Assembly (NCBI GenBank): GCA_036925085.1
Contig: JAUPFP010000071.1
Span: 310,001-374,000, forward strand
Source: Brachycybe producta
Taxonomy: Eukaryota; Arthropoda; Diplopoda; Playtdesmida; Andrognathidae
Reading direction: 5' to 3'
Length of the DNA: 64,000 bases
Made by a program: the position numbers and the translations under genes. This document shows positions 37,543 through 52,056 of the stretch, piece after piece. The number at the start of each line of letters is the position of its first letter. Position 1 is the first letter of the stretch. A model generated the notes under the pieces. That model did no database searches. It saw nothing but the letters and a program-made list of their open reading frames with translations, and had not been told where the DNA came from.

Positions 37543-39783
37543 AGTGGTTTCTTGCACACAGTCTTACTGAAAACGTTCATATTCGTTTTTTTGTTGCAAT
37601 ATTTGAATTATTTCTTGCACAGAATCTTGCGACAAAAATAACCAGTTTGATCGCAGCTTTACGTCGGCTTTTCCAAATGTGGTTCTGCCTTTTTTTAAAA
37701 AAAAAAATTAGTAGTATATGTAGGACCTTATAGTCTGAGTAACTTTAAAACTGACAGTTTAATTGGGAACAAAAGAGAAACTACCACGCTCGGTATAAAT
37801 CTAAAAGCAAAGAACATTTATTACAAACTGGTTTGTGGACATTTGGGTGGCGATAGCTTGTCACTTTACTCCTATATAAATAAAGAATGTAAAGATTAAA
37901 AGAGTGACCATTGGATTCTGTCCAAAGTATCCAAAATAATGCAGTTTATTTTTGCCTGAAATATTTGAAATTACATTTTTCTATACACAAAGATGTATTG
38001 AATCTAAGGAGAGTAAGGTCCAACGTAAGAATTCATAACAGCACAAAGATAAGACCTACAGCTTTTACAATTTGTCAACTCATGATTACTGAATGGATTA
38101 TTAAAATGAAAAAGCCCTTTCCATGTGCCTACCATACATTGTAAAGAAAATCATACTTAATATTTATTAAAGAAATAAAGAAAATCATTTACGAGAAAAT
38201 ACAAATCAAAAAGCTAACAGCTTTAACAAATAAATAAAAACAAAGAGATTGCAGCTCATTTAAATAACCAAACCAGTTATCTTGAGCTAACAAAATCTTA
38301 ACAGACAGACACAAAAGTCAGCCAGTAAAATCATGTGAGGGTCGGATGACCAATGTCCACCCATTCTGAACGAAACAGGAAGAAAAAAAATCTCTTCCAA
38401 ATATCATTCCAATGGAAGAAGAAAATGACGGATTTTTCTTTCTAGTATTTTTTTCTATTTCCGGACATTGGACATGAATAATGCCTATTGTAGTCCCTTT
38501 TGAAGGAAGGAATGGGTCAATGCAACATTCATACAATACATACATATACACACAGTTGATATATACACTACTACTATCTGAAGACACACTCTCCCAACTA
38601 ACTTCCCCCATTACTTTTCCAAATCATAATAGTATACTGAATGAAAGAAGTTCAATCATAAGAACAGATAAAATGCAACTCAATATCGTAAGAAGAAAAA
38701 AAAAACTAGAAAAAACATCATTCAGTACATTCACTGTAGAAAATAGAAATATATATACATATAAATATATATATATATATATAATGTTTAATATATACAT
38801 TTTTGTTTGGATATTCTAGTATTAGGTCCAGCCGTCCATTAAATGTTGTCTATTTTTTCAGATAATAATAATGTATCTTTCTTTTCCTTTCAAGATGAAA
38901 AAGTCTTTCATTAGGAAAATGGGAAAACAAAACTGCATAAATATCATATTATATAATAAAGAACGATGATGTTTCAGAAACAATGAGGGAGATTACATGG
39001 TACCACTTATGCCGATAGAAGTATCGATGTTATGGCCTGGCCTCATAAACGGGCTCCACACGTTCTCACATCACATGACAAATTATTTGCAATACAGTGT
39101 CAATAATCCTTCAAAGTGATTAATATCGTTTAGATATTGCAATGTATAACCCTACACAGTTTAAGTGTGACTGTCATTTTCCTAATAAGGTTTATCATCA
39201 AGAAAGATCAATATATAATTATTTGTTTTGTCTTTTGATCCAATCACGTTCCTTTATTTAAAAATGTGGTCCTTATCCGTTTGCGATTTGTAATTATTAG
39301 GAACTTAACCAAATCATTATATCGACATTCGATTCTCCACCTAGTTTAAGCGGAACAAACTGCGGCTGTGTATTTTAAAAAATAACTTTTCTTCTTTAAC
39401 ATTGGTCTATGGGTTCAATAGAAAAACGATGCTAGCGGTCTTTTTGGAGATTTTTCAAAGTAATTTTGCGACATCTGTAGCCTCTTTGCCTTTTCATATG
39501 CTATTTAATCTTGTTTTGAGATATTATTGAACTTAAGATAGCTTTTGATTAGCTTTAAATTTTGCAAAGTGTCTTTTTTATTTCACAACAGCTACTGAAA
39601 TGATGATAACCACCAAATCTATGAAGCACAGGGATGGGGGGCCCGGGCTTAAAGCCGACACTGAGTTGTGTTTCTTACATACTTTATATGTACTGTACAT
39701 GAAGTATGGAACCTGGACAGGAGGACATAGATCGATACTTAAGTAGTCCTGCATAATCACGTTCAATGTTGTGTAGAATCCTT

Positions 39784-39784
<1 letters not shown>

Positions 39785-39817
<33 letters not shown>

Positions 39818-39818
39818 G
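39785..39818. repeat. AAC microsatellite
   Basis: Eleven ACA/AAC units in a row. Confidence 0.9.
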
Positions 39819-40508
39819 ATCGATTCAATCAAGAATAGAAAAAAAAAGAACCAAGAAGTTTGCTGTTCACTTTTTAAAGAGTCATTAAGTAGAAGAAGCA
39901 GAAGGGAAAACAAAAAAAGGAATCAACAGAATTTTAAAGAGGTCAATATAAAAGAGGTTAAGAAGGTTTTATGCCCAAAGTAATGGGGAAAAAACAGAGT
40001 GCAATACTGACTGAAATATACAAGACAGAAAACTCTATAAGGTTTGGGTCAACGGAAACGTTTTTTTTTTCTGCTCAGTGCTAAAACTGGACATGATCGT
40101 GTTTTCGTTTGTTTCTAATTCATCTCATTTATCATCCAAAGTGACACAAAGTTCAAGATCATTTAAAATCCATCCATCCATCCATCCAGTGTCTTACCAT
40201 AATCCATCACCATAGACAGTACCTTAACTACTGTATTTACCAATCAGAAGTAACATTTTTTTTTGGTAAAGAAGTCCTATGTAATCACCTTGTTATTCTT
40301 TATTATTTATGTCAACTAACTTTTTAGTTGTTTTTTTAAAGTATAGGCCATAATGTATAAAGATAACATTTTTTATAGAAGCAATAGGAATAGTTTATTA
40401 GAAAGTTAAAAACTAGAATAGTAGAGGATGTTCCTAAAAGTATTTTCATTGAAGACATCCTTAATAGCCAAATTATTTTCAAATTACCAAAAATAAATCA
40501 GTTTTAAA

Positions 40509-40514
40509 GATAAT

Positions 40515-40560
<46 letters not shown>

Positions 40561-40561
40561 C
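40509..40561. repeat. AAC microsatellite
   Basis: About 17 uninterrupted AAC units. Confidence 0.9.
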
Positions 40562-42187
40562 ACTTTTAAGACCTTCACATATAGTTTCTATTTTATGACA
40601 AATTTTGAATTTTTTTTTCTTTAACTTTGTTTCTAAAAAAGAGCTTACGTCCATTATGCGAAATAAATGTTTGCCTGAACTGTTATTAGCATATTTACTT
40701 TAAAACAAATTGCTTTATTTATTATGCTAATGCTTATTGATTGGCTTCTGACTATAAACGATATAATGAACTTATTATTCTGAACATGTTGCGTACATTT
40801 TTAAAAATGAACTTCATTCTGAAAATGAATTAAAAATCAAGACAAAAATTAGAAGAAGAGAAAAAAAAAATGTAAAACTAAATTCAATATTTGCTAATTT
40901 TTAACGGTGCTAAAACTTTTATTTTCTTGTAATTTGCGTAAAAGATAAATATGCACCAAAATGCATTAATTACAGTTGTTTTAGTTACACAACAATTCGT
41001 ATAGAAAAAAGTTGAGCGTTTCTAACAATTAAAATAGTCTGAACGAAGGTTTAAAATTCCAAAACCACTTTCATTAATTATTTATGTTCTAATCCATATC
41101 TACTGTAGGTGAAGGGTTTTTTATGATAATAACTTTACAAAATTAACGTTTCATAGAATTTTTTAAAAGGTTCGTCACCATTTTCCCACGTTTGTTAATC
41201 CAAAATGCAAAAATGTAAAAATTGATCATTTCAAGACTGCCATGAATAGTTTTTTTTTTCTAAAAAAAAAAGATCATTTTGGAATTTCTCTTTTCAGGTT
41301 GAATTAAACTTTTAGTTTTAAAATGAATCTTGAAATTCTTTTGTATGTCAATTCAAACTTGATTTGAAATCGGTTTGCTGCACTCTCACAAGCACTATTA
41401 ACCTATTAAAATTGTCGAATTTGAACCTAACCTGACCTATCCTGACCACAATTCTGATGACTGATGAGAATCCATTTAGATAAAAACAACTGTAACCTTA
41501 ATGTTTCCTTTTTAAGATTCAAATGAAACCTTAACACCGCACCATTGTTTATCTAAATGCAATTCCCTAATTTCTCATTAAAAGTGTGGTCAAGACAACA
41601 GTCCTACTAAAATGTAAGAGAGACAAAAACTGACTAATAAGTAGATACATCTTGAAATTATCTTCCCACAGAAGTTGATTTATTAAAACCATGCACACTT
41701 GAAGAAATTTAACTCCCTTTTCTCTCCGTCTCTTTCTTACTGCCTCTTTCACACAAACCACACCGGAATTTAATTAACATTAATCGCCACAACTCTTCCA
41801 GTTGATGTTTTGACATTTCCGTTTTCTCAACCATGTAAAACTAAATTATCCGCCCAGCAAAAACTCCCCTCCTACAACACCACCACCACCTTAAACAAAA
41901 CACCTAAAAGACACGACCATTTCCCAACCACTGAACCAAATTTGATACCAACGTTTGTGTTGATAGAAATTAAAACTGAAGACAATCCCCATGTCATGTT
42001 TATTTTTAAAATAAATAAATAAATAAACAAATAAAAAGAGTATCTAGCTACCCTTTGAATGAAACAACCAGTAAAAACAAACTAGTATGGGCATGGTTCC
42101 ACAATGAACATAATATACATTACATTCAAAACATTGAAAATGACAAGAGAATGGCAACAGGTTGGAGAAATTGGATCTACCCATATA

Positions 42188-42188
<1 letters not shown>

Positions 42189-42237
<49 letters not shown>

Positions 42238-42238
42238 C
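42189..42238. repeat. TA then GA microsatellite
   Basis: About 17 TA units directly followed by GAGAGAGAGAGAG. The short ORFs with alternating Ile-Tyr on both strands are produced by it. Confidence 0.9.
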
Positions 42239-45200
42239 CCACTTTCATTCATTTTTTTCTGAATTCTATCTGACAAGGTGCACAAATCATATTTTTCAAA
42301 GAAAAAAAAAATTCAACACTCTAGAAAACATTTTTTATCGGAAATGACACAAAACTCAAAAGACAAAAATTTCAGATAGAACCAACATAATAAAAAAAAA
42401 AACGAAAAGAAAAACATTCTTGACAAAGTTCTACATATATATTATATACATGTATGTATTTTTTTTTTACTTTCTCTACTGTTAAAATAGGTAAAATATA
42501 AAAAAGGTGTTCTTTGCACACATGGACCTGTAAAGTGCATCCATTCAAACAGATCAGCTGAGATAACGAGATTCATCAACAAAAGATTTACTTTTACATC
42601 AGACGGGAATATAAATGGGCTTCCAAAAAGCAAGCAAGAAAGACAGAAATGAAAAGAAAAATAGAAAAGGCATCTAACTTTAGACATAAAACCCATGTTA
42701 CACCAGAAATCTTTTAAGATCTCTCTTTCCCTCTTTTTTTTTTCTTCAATGCTTTCTCTCTATATAAGAAATGAGTCACCTTATTTAACACACACATTGA
42801 AAAGAAACCCTCTTAAAACTGAAATAGGTGTGTACTAAAGTCTAAAAGAAAAATTTTTAGAAAAAAAAAAAAAAGCAAGAAACCTCCATTCAATTGAACA
42901 AACTGAATTAAAGAATCAAAAAATGTTAGTGAAAGAAAAACAGAATACAGCAAAGCAAAAATCCAATCCACTGGAGACAATAGCAAGTAAATGTGGTGCT
43001 GATATTAAATATATAACAAATAAAAAGTGTTTTGTATTGAGAGGTGTATGTTTGCTTGCTATACTAAAAACAACCTAAATTTTAAGATTTTTGTTATATA
43101 GTCGTATATATTTTCTCTCTCTCTTATGTGTGTTTGTATGTGTGGGGAGTAGGCCCTCCCCCTTCTTTATCTAGAAAAATCCTTGTCCGACATTCAATTC
43201 TAGGTTTTTTTTTCCATCAATGTTATCTACAAACACTTGGGATATGATGAAAATAAGTTTGACTCTAAAAACACGCGAAAGAATCACACATCCAATGCCA
43301 ATGTTTTCTTTCCAAATAAAAGAAACATCCTTGGAAGATGCTGATGATATCAGCAAAATGACATAAAAATGGGGAAACCATAGAACAACAAACAAACTCG
43401 TCAACTTTTAATTTCCTTTTTCAAATTTAATAACCCACAAAATAAACTAATCGAGACATAAAAATTACTGTGTGGAAGAAAGTGACACTTTGTAATACTT
43501 CCAACACATGGTTATTTCATTGTCATTATTATACATCGAACACATTCATTCATATGTAAAGTGGCATGAAATTGTGCAGATACACAGTATGTCAACTCAA
43601 GATTACTTAAACATTATGTTCCTTAAATAATAGGCACATCACTATGTTATTTTTAGAATTTTATAGTTGGACACTGGGGCAAAGTGTGTTTCAACCACAA
43701 TCCAATTCAGAAAAAAAGGTCCTTCATTTAAATAATCCAATCAGTAATTTTAAATTTCATAATACTATAGACCAGCAGGCTAATAGTTATCAAGCAAAAT
43801 ATTGCCCATGAAAATTCATTGAATTTTTACTCCAAAACATGTACTAAACACAATAATGCCGCATTTATAGTCTGCACTTCAGGACGCCATCTTCTGTGAT
43901 ATGTATTCAAATTGTACCCAGAGTGAACTCAATGTACCAACCGACAAGTAAAATTTCAAGCACAGGCTAATAATAATGCTCAGTTGAGCGGTAGGATTAT
44001 CACCCTGTAAGATGGCAATCACACAATACATTTCCATGCAGATGTTGAAACTTTACATGCATTAATAATTATTCAAACAGTTAAGTGTGAGTTAATTCTG
44101 AGTCTTACTGTGAATAAATAAATACATCAACTAACGTGCACAACCACAAGTACTTGCAAAAAAAAAGATCATTAATTATGCATTAGAGTTGAGTTGTGTC
44201 GCCACTCAGTCAACCAACTGACAACATAGCAAAACTATGAAAAATTTTGCATGTCAGATTGACAACTTTGCTGCAAGTGCTATGAAAAGACGCCAACCTT
44301 TGCACACGAACCGTTTCTGAAGTCGGTAACGACCACTATTGGTTGGACCGTTTTTGCAATGTATTGCTATAGAAATACACCGAACCTTTGCATAAGAAGC
44401 CACACGATAACTTAATTTTGTAGTCGAACTCGACCAGCAAAAAAGCCGAGAGACTAACAGGTGATGCGAACAACAACTGAAACAATTTCAGTCACATTTG
44501 GAATTCATTCTTTAGTGTTTTCACTTCCACCGTCGAGACGTGCACCACATATTAAAAGTTAAAACATTGCAACAACAAAAAATAGTAATTTTATTCTCCA
44601 TGTAAGAGACTGCAATCAATCCTATGAATTATTTTAGAGACCGACGTCCCCCAGTTTCATTACATATTCATATTGAGCTTAAATAATCGAACAGTTTTTA
44701 ATTAAACTTAGTGCAAAACAAGACCAAAGAAAAACTAATATTTAGGTCTTCTTTTTTTAAGGTTAGGAATTAGAAGATTTATTATTCCATAGTTCATTTT
44801 TACTACTTTGAATAATAATCTTAATGACATGAACAGATTTAATTAATTAATAGACGTACTCATGTAGTTTTTATATATGAATGAATGTGCAGTGCAATGC
44901 AATGCACATTAAAGAAATATAGGCTTAAAACAAACTTAATGCTCATATACAAAGCTACAAAAACCCATTTTTTCTCTCTCTAAACAATGCGTATTGTTAA
45001 AAAAGTAATCAACATTAAAAAAACACTTTTTTGCTTCAGATGTTCATTGTATTCTGCCATGAAATATAGTTATTTAATTTTTAAAGAGAAGAAAAATGAT
45101 GTGGTGTTACCTTCTAAAGATTATGACATAGGTCTACATAAAATGTAATTATTACTTATTAAATAATGTTATACTTATATATTTCTTGATGAGAGTGGAA

Positions 45201-45861
45201 AAATGGGCCTACATAAAACTAAGTTTCTCTTCGCTTTTATAAAAGATTAAGTAGGGCCTAACATAAAAAAAACTTCAAAAGTAATCATTTTTCCTCGCAA
45301 TTCATTAATTTCGTGTATAGAAAAAACTAGTAAATATGAAATGGATCTGAAGAGAAGAAGAAAAAAAAACCTCATAACAATGTATTGTAATACATGGCAT
45401 GTAGTGATGGTGGTCATTCATTTAGAATTACTAACTTTACATGAGCTAATTTAACTAATTACTATCACCACAATAGATTACATAGTTAGAATAAAGAACA
45501 CCACAGATGCTCGTTTTTACATTTTACCAATTTGGCCTTTAACCACAATCCAAACCAAAATACGTCACAAGCAATTTTTACCAGCTGCTCCAATATAATG
45601 TACATGTAATGTATGTAAATTGTTCCACTTTGTCCTTTTTTAGCGATTCAACAAAATGGGATTGAAATAATTTTACGAATTTAGTAACTAGTTAACATTA
45701 TAATAATGATCTCTTTTATAGTAATTATGCAGCATTAACAGTTTTAGAAGTATACAACGTTGATTTATTTTTAGATGCAATTTTGAAAAGAAAAAGAAAA
45801 AAATCAAAGTTTGTTAAGAAACTAAAATAGTACAGGGTGGGTGAAAATTATATATATATAT

Positions 45862-46396
45862 TAAGCCAGGTCTGTGTTTGTGAGTGTGTGGTTAACGCTG
45901 TACAATTTATATAAATTTAAATGAATAAATGAACCGCTTTTTTTCTCAAGGTCAACTATATGTTGCACCCTTCCCATCCAAGAACCCCATGATATTAAAT
46001 TGGAGAGGGGGAAAGGTTGGAAAAGGGGGGGGGGGGAGAGAGAGAAACGTGAAGGGGGAAAAAGTATGAGGGGGTGACTGAAATTGAAATGAAAAGAGTA
46101 AAAAAGGAACAAACGGCGCGCATGCACACACCAGAAAAAATGAAAAACTCATTTTCTCTTTCAAATATAAAAAGGGGAGGGGATAATAGTAGCAAAATTA
46201 AACTAGAATTCATTACAGGCAAGTGTGCCCAGCATTAGAATTTCTTTTGCTCCGCCCTTTTATGAACGTCATCAATTTCTAATTGGTTTGTTACTTGGTG
46301 TGACGTCATAAAAGGGCGGAGGAAAAGAAATTCTAATGCTGGGCACAGTTGCCTGTGAATTTTCCTCCCGTCATTTATGACGGGTTACCCCACTAG
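45862..46396 (-). mobile_element. Family A non-autonomous element, copy 2 (with hairpin module)
   Basis: Same architecture as copy 1: - strand start CTAGTGGGGTAACCCGTC (at 46396), hairpin module about 46213-46355, GCATGCGCGCCG, pyrimidine-rich part, GGGTTCTTGGATGGGAAGGG. The low-coordinate end is CCAGGTCTGTGT preceded by TATATATATTAA. The overlapping 70-88 residue ORFs are frames through the pyrimidine-rich part. Confidence 0.85.
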
Positions 46397-46806
46397 TGTT
46401 AAAATATTTTCAAAAAGGAAGTCTTTAAAAATAAACTTTTATGCCAGTTTGAAAATGATCAAGTTTCACGGTTTTTTTTTGCATCACTGTTTAATAGAAG
46501 AGGAAAGATAATATTTTCAAATTGTCCTAAAAATGTTTATTTTTATTAAAAAAATATTCTACTATTCTAGTTTCTAACAAACGTAGTTCTTTACATATTT
46601 AAAATTGCGTGTGTTATGAATCCACCTTAAAAATCAGCTCAACAAATTTCTCTGTGTATAAAGAGAACGTTAATTTATTGTTTCACAAGAAAATTCACAA
46701 AATACCAAATTTGCTGGAAACTACGGGTGGCCATAAAGTCTAGAAACATCAGGCAAGCATGCATAATAAATGATTTATTCATATTACATTACAATACCAG
46801 GCACAT

Positions 46807-46929
46807 CTGTGGTTCTCGAAACTTTTTTTTAATTATGGCACATAAGTTTTTGTCTGAAGAAATTGCGACACTCCTCACAAAACTCACGGTACAATAGTGG
46901 GCCATAGCACATTTTTTGGGAACCATTGG
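46807..46929. repeat. hAT-like MITE
   Basis: Begins CTGTGGTTCTCGAAACTTTT with ATGGCACATAAG and ends GCCATAGCACATT then GGGAACCATTG, an inverted pair resembling the CAGNGGTTCTCAAAC ends of hAT MITEs. Confidence 0.6.
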
Positions 46930-48542
46930 TTTAGTGCGTACGTGTAATAGCACGTAATAGCAAAATTTTGTTTATTTTATTTTTTTTAACAATAATTAAA
47001 ATTTATTTGAAAATATCCAAAATTTCGCTGCACACCCTATGCGATTTACTGCAAAACATGATATTATGTTCAATGTGTAGTTCCTATGTTTTCAGATTTT
47101 ATGGCCACCAAGAACAATAGTAGATGACAATGTGCTAATAATATTTGAATGATGATGGCATCTTTAAAACTGAATACAGACTTATCAAATCTGACCAGTC
47201 AATTGTTCCTTTTCAATGCAATAAATTGACCATTTATATGGTTAATTTTGTTAATTCAATCCAACTTTTTTTGCTCTTCAATCTTGGCTCGAACGATCTG
47301 CTCAGCCTGAAATCTACTTCAATTATTAGGTTGAACTGACCTGAATTAGCAAACTTTAGAACACTAAAGAAAAATAGACATAAATGGTGGTTTAAATGTC
47401 TGTGTCGGTTTTTAAAGACAACCCAAGCTTATTAACAAGCTTGCCAGAATTGATCGTATGTACCTAACGTCAGAAAATAAAATTTCGGCTGATAATTAAT
47501 TCTACTCAAACACAAATCTCAAATATGAAATTTTTTTTTCTCTCTCTTTTCTCGTAATCGTATGAATTAAGCTATAAAATACATGTACGACTATTACAGT
47601 ACAGTATGCATTTCAGTGGTATATGTCCATTATTACTGTATGTAAGTTTTTTTCTTCTTTCTCTTCTTATTTTCTCGCCAACCTCTAATGTTATTTGCAA
47701 GTGTTGAGATTGACAGTTATGGAAGAAACTTTTCTCAAGAAAAACACTTCACTGCACAAACTCAATTCTTTTTTTTTTTTCTTCGTATTTCTTCCGTTTT
47801 ATGCTTATGTATTGAGAGATCTGTTTTACAAATGCTCCAAATTATTTTTTTACACATTTTCAGAAAAAAAAAGCGATGAAAGAGAAAAAGCAGAAGAAGA
47901 AAGAGGAAGAGGAGGGAAGAGGGAATGGAATATTAAAAGTTTGGTAATGAGGAATCGTGATTTCTTCCTCTTCTTATTTTCGATCGACTTAAAAATCAAA
48001 TTCGAAATATATTCAGCGAGGCGTATAGAAGTAGTGGATGGAGAGAGAGAGGAGGTTAGTGACACACATCATTACTTCAACGTCAAGTTCCGTTTTCAGT
48101 TTTTTTTTTTTAAATTTATTTTTTATATTCTATCCTCATTTTGACGTCGACGACGACGACACAAGAAAATAAGCCTTTCACTTGCAGGGTGTTTCAGATT
48201 TGGTATAAAGTATTAATGAAACCGGTGGCCGCGAAATGAGTGTCTTTCATTGCAACTTTTCTACCTAACTTACACCAACTGCTGCTCTTAGAAAAAGAGG
48301 AAGAAAAAAAAACTCTCTCAACTCTCTGATGTTCATTCAGAATGAGAGATGATAAGACTAAAAAATTGTAAGAAAATTTGTCTCGTGACATGAATCAAAA
48401 AGACACACAAAAATGATATGAAAAAACCATTTCCAACCATCTCCAAGCACTTTAAATAACTTACGAGCTGCGCATACCCATTATTGCTCTACGTAAAAGC
48501 AATAATGTCCACACACCAAAACCACCACCAATACAATTTTCT

Positions 48543-48628
48543 GAGAGCTCTCTCTCTCTCTTTCTCTCTCTCTCTCCCTCTCTCTTCTCTTCTCTCTCTC
48601 CTTCTCTAGCTATCTCTCTCTTTCTCCC
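48543..48628. repeat. CT-rich microsatellite
   Basis: An interrupted (CT)n tract. Confidence 0.9.
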
Positions 48629-48769
48629 CCTCAGTACTAGCAGTGAATTAAAATCATTGGTGTAACAAGTTTAATATTGCCTGAAATTACAATTTCCACA
48701 CGAACTTTAATTTGAATCCTCTGAGTAGGATTCCGACATAGAAAAAATCATTTCAAATGTAACCAGTAG

Positions 48770-49072
48770 GGCTCGGATTTTTATGCGATATTAAGCAAGT
48801 GTTTCGCAAATTGTGGCCCAAGTGCCAATTATGATGTATTCATCATCATAAAACAACTGCAAATTCTGCAATTACGCTTTTTCTAATCATAAAAACTTGT
48901 TAGAAGCTAGAACTGTAGTTGACAACTGATAGTAACCTCTAACCAGCTTTTATTTTTATTAGAAAGCACATAATTACAGTTGTTTAATGATGATTAATAC
49001 ATTATTATTGGCACTTGGGCCACAAATTGAGAAACATTATTGCTTGCTAGTGCATACAAATCCGAGACCATG
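48770..49072. repeat. MITE-like family C, copy 5
   Basis: Begins AGGGCTCGGATTTTTATGCG and ends TGCATACAAATCCGAGACC, with internal GGCCCAAGTGCCAATTATGA and its mirror GGCACTTGGGCC. It is flanked by ATGTAACCAGT and ATGTAATCAGT, a plausible target-site duplication with one difference. Confidence 0.85.
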
Positions 49073-49220
49073 TAATCAGTAAAACATGTTTTTATGTTGA
49101 AACCTTGGTTTATAGAGAATTCAAGTTGCATTTATTTTCTTCTTCAATTTGGGCTTTAAAGTACTGAAAAATATCCTGAAAATTCTTTATTCAGATCAAA
49201 AGTTGAATAATATAAATATA

Positions 49221-49525
49221 CTAGTGGGATAACCCGTCATAAATGACGGGAGCAAAATTCACAGGCAATTGTGCGCATGCGCGTCGTTTTTTCCTTTTTT
49301 TACTCCTTTCATTTCAATTTCAGTCACCCCCTCCCACTTTTCTCTCTCTCTCCCCTTCTACACTTTCCAACCTTTTCCCCTCACCCCTCCCACTTTTCTC
49401 TCTCTCTCCCCCCTTCTACACTTTCCAAAGGAAGAGTTCAAGATATAGTTGACCTTGAGAAAAAAAAAGGTTCATTTATTCAAATTTATATAAATTCTGA
49501 CGTGCTTCAATGGTTTTTGTTACTC

Positions 49526-49556
<31 letters not shown>

Positions 49557-49575
49557 AGACCTGGGATATTATATA
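49221..49575 (+). mobile_element. Family A non-autonomous element, copy 3 (hairpin module absent)
   Basis: Starts CTAGTGGGATAACCCGTCAT and keeps ATTCACAGGCAATTGTG, then goes straight to CGCATGCGCGTCG, so the hairpin module of about 140 bp and its flank (about 240 bp in all) are missing. A duplicated pyrimidine-rich part, AGTTGACCTTGAG, a CA microsatellite and ACACAGACCTGG then TATATATAATA follow. Confidence 0.85.
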
Positions 49576-51037
49576 TATAATATTTTTATTTTGTAAAAGT
49601 TATCGTTTTGCTTGTTCAAATTATTAAGTTTATATTTATATTTGCAATAGCTTTATTATCAATATAGTAATAATTTTAAAATAATGCAAAACATTGACTA
49701 AATAAATGATATATTTTAAAATTATTGCTCTAAATAATTAAAATGTTTTAAGAACTTCATGATTTAAACAAAATTTGACTTTTATCAAATAAATATACTT
49801 TTAAAAAAAACACCATGCCATGATATTACGCAATATTCGAATCGCAACAGCGGTCTTCTGTCACTGTCTAATTTTCCATAAATTGCTTAATTTCTAAAAG
49901 TAATCCATGTATTCAATCTTTTTTTTGTGTGGTATAGTTTATGTAGACCATAGTGAGCCATATACCACTTGAGACCTCATATGAACATACAATGTAAATG
50001 AAAAAGATGTTAACTCAAATTGACAATGAAGTAATCTCCACATGAAATCACCCCCTAAGAAGACCAACTTTTTTTTTTCTTCTTCATGTAAACATAATCG
50101 TTCAAAGTTAATATGCAAATAAGTCCCATCAAGCACACAAACGTATACATCTAAAATCAAATCAAAAAAAAAAAAAAAAAGAAACATGATGAGAAAAGAT
50201 GGAGGAGAGTAGAAAGCAGGGGGTGTGGGGGTTGATATTCCTGGGAAACATTAAGTGGGGCTAATGAAGAATGAATCTAATTTCACACACAAAGCTAAAC
50301 TCAATCAAAATGCTGATGAGGTAGAACAGCGTCAATTAAAATGTAAACGAATGTCATCATCATCATCATCATCAGCAGCAGCCTCATCTAATCGAAAAAG
50401 GATAAAAATGCTTTCTGTCACTAAGCATTTTTCATTTGTTAACATCAATTAAAAAAATTATTTTCACTTACTATATACAAAGTGTTTCTTATAAATTAAA
50501 GAGTGTCTCATCATTAAATTTGCTAAAAGAAAGATTTACAAAATGAACGTCAACTTTTTTTTTTGAAGCCACTTCAAGAAAACAGACACAAAAAAAGACA
50601 TCAAATAAGTTCAAAATCGAAGAATTTTCGTACTTGAATTTTAACCTGAACCCTCTGTATAGCGTTATAAGTTCAAACATAGAAAAAATCTGTTCAAAAC
50701 ATACTGTAGTCAGTAAAAATAGGAATTTTCTAAGTTTGGAATTCAGGTTCAGAGAATTTAAGTGGAAGTTCAAGCGCTAACTGCTAAGTTTCCTCGTTGA
50801 ATCTGAGCTAAAGTAGACAATCGTGAATATATGGATGAAATAATTTTCACCTTTACATATTTAAAAATAGACCTAAATAGACCTTAATATATTAATTTTC
50901 ATTCAAAAAAAATAATTAACATTTTTCACAACAATGTTAATTAAAATTGGTCATTTTCAAACTTCCATTATATAACCGTCCTTATTTCTAGTTTAAAACG
51001 AATTTCGAAGTTGTTTTTCTTCTAAAAACCAGTTAAG

Positions 51038-51642
51038 CTCCGTTTCCAATGAGGATGGAAATGGGTTATAAAATGGAAAAAAAAAGCATAAATAAACGCT
51101 GAAAAAAGTAGGTTCAAAGTAGAGTTGAATAATTTCAACTTTTCTGCTGTGGTTGAATTTCTTTTGAACTTGTTTAAAGTAGGCCTGCTAGCTATTTTTC
51201 GTTTTTCCCTGGTTTGGCGAGTTTCTATTTCATCATTTTCTTCAATTTTTTTTCAATTAATGTAATGCATTTTAATTACATGTAGGCTATACTTAATTAT
51301 AGTTTCAAATAAAGAACATCATTTCAAAATACTGATCATGAGAAACGGCACTTTATATTTTAGTTAAAATATATATAAGGGTTTATATAAATAAAGATAA
51401 ACACGATAAGGGTTTTCTCACTTCCATTGACCTAACACAATAAACCAAACCGTTATATACTGAATTATATATTATATATTGAATTGTTTTTCTCCTAATA
51501 GTGACATTTTATTATCCAGCTAAAGGAAATATATTATAAAGATATACATACAGTATATGCACCATACTAAATTGTCATTTTTCGCCAGTTGAAAGTTTCA
51601 TACTTTTAATAATTTTTACCAAGTGGAAACAAAACCTTATAG
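51038..51642. repeat. MITE family D-like element (diverged)
   Basis: Left GCTCCGTTTCCAATGAGG and right TTTCGCCAGTTGAAAGTTT ... AGTGGAAACAAAACCTTAT are in inverted orientation and match family D ends. The 600 bp span may include later insertions, so treating both ends as one element is inference. Confidence 0.45.
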
Positions 51643-52008
51643 ATGTTTCTAAAAAAAACATTTAGTGTTCCGTTCTTAAACCTAGAAATAACCATAGGCA
51701 ACAACTTAGTTAAGCTTCCAATTATGACTTCACCAAAATAAAACAGAAGTGGATAAAAAATGAAATACTATTTCAGGAAATAAAATATAACAACGTTTTT
51801 TTTTTTTTAGAAAAAATACAATTTAAACAAAGGTAAAATGTTGCAAAGAATATTTGGAATTAGTTATTAAGAAGAAAAAATGCAGTACGAGAGTAAAAAT
51901 GTAATTATTTTTGCACAGAATTCCACAGCTATTAAACACAAACACAGAAGAAGGCTTTCTAATAAGCTAATGTGCATCACATAATGGAATGGAACAGATA
52001 ACAATGAC

Positions 52009-52009
<1 letters not shown>

Positions 52010-52056
<47 letters not shown>
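52010..52056. repeat. TAA microsatellite
   Basis: About 15 uninterrupted TAA/AAT units. They produce the poly-Ile ORF on the - strand. Confidence 0.9.

Noticed and set aside
42442-43404. - strand hydrophobic ORFs as the missing TM1-TM2 receptor exon
   Set aside because: They lack the GN and LAxAD motifs expected of amine GPCR TM1-TM2 and have no phase-compatible donor with matching flanking residues.
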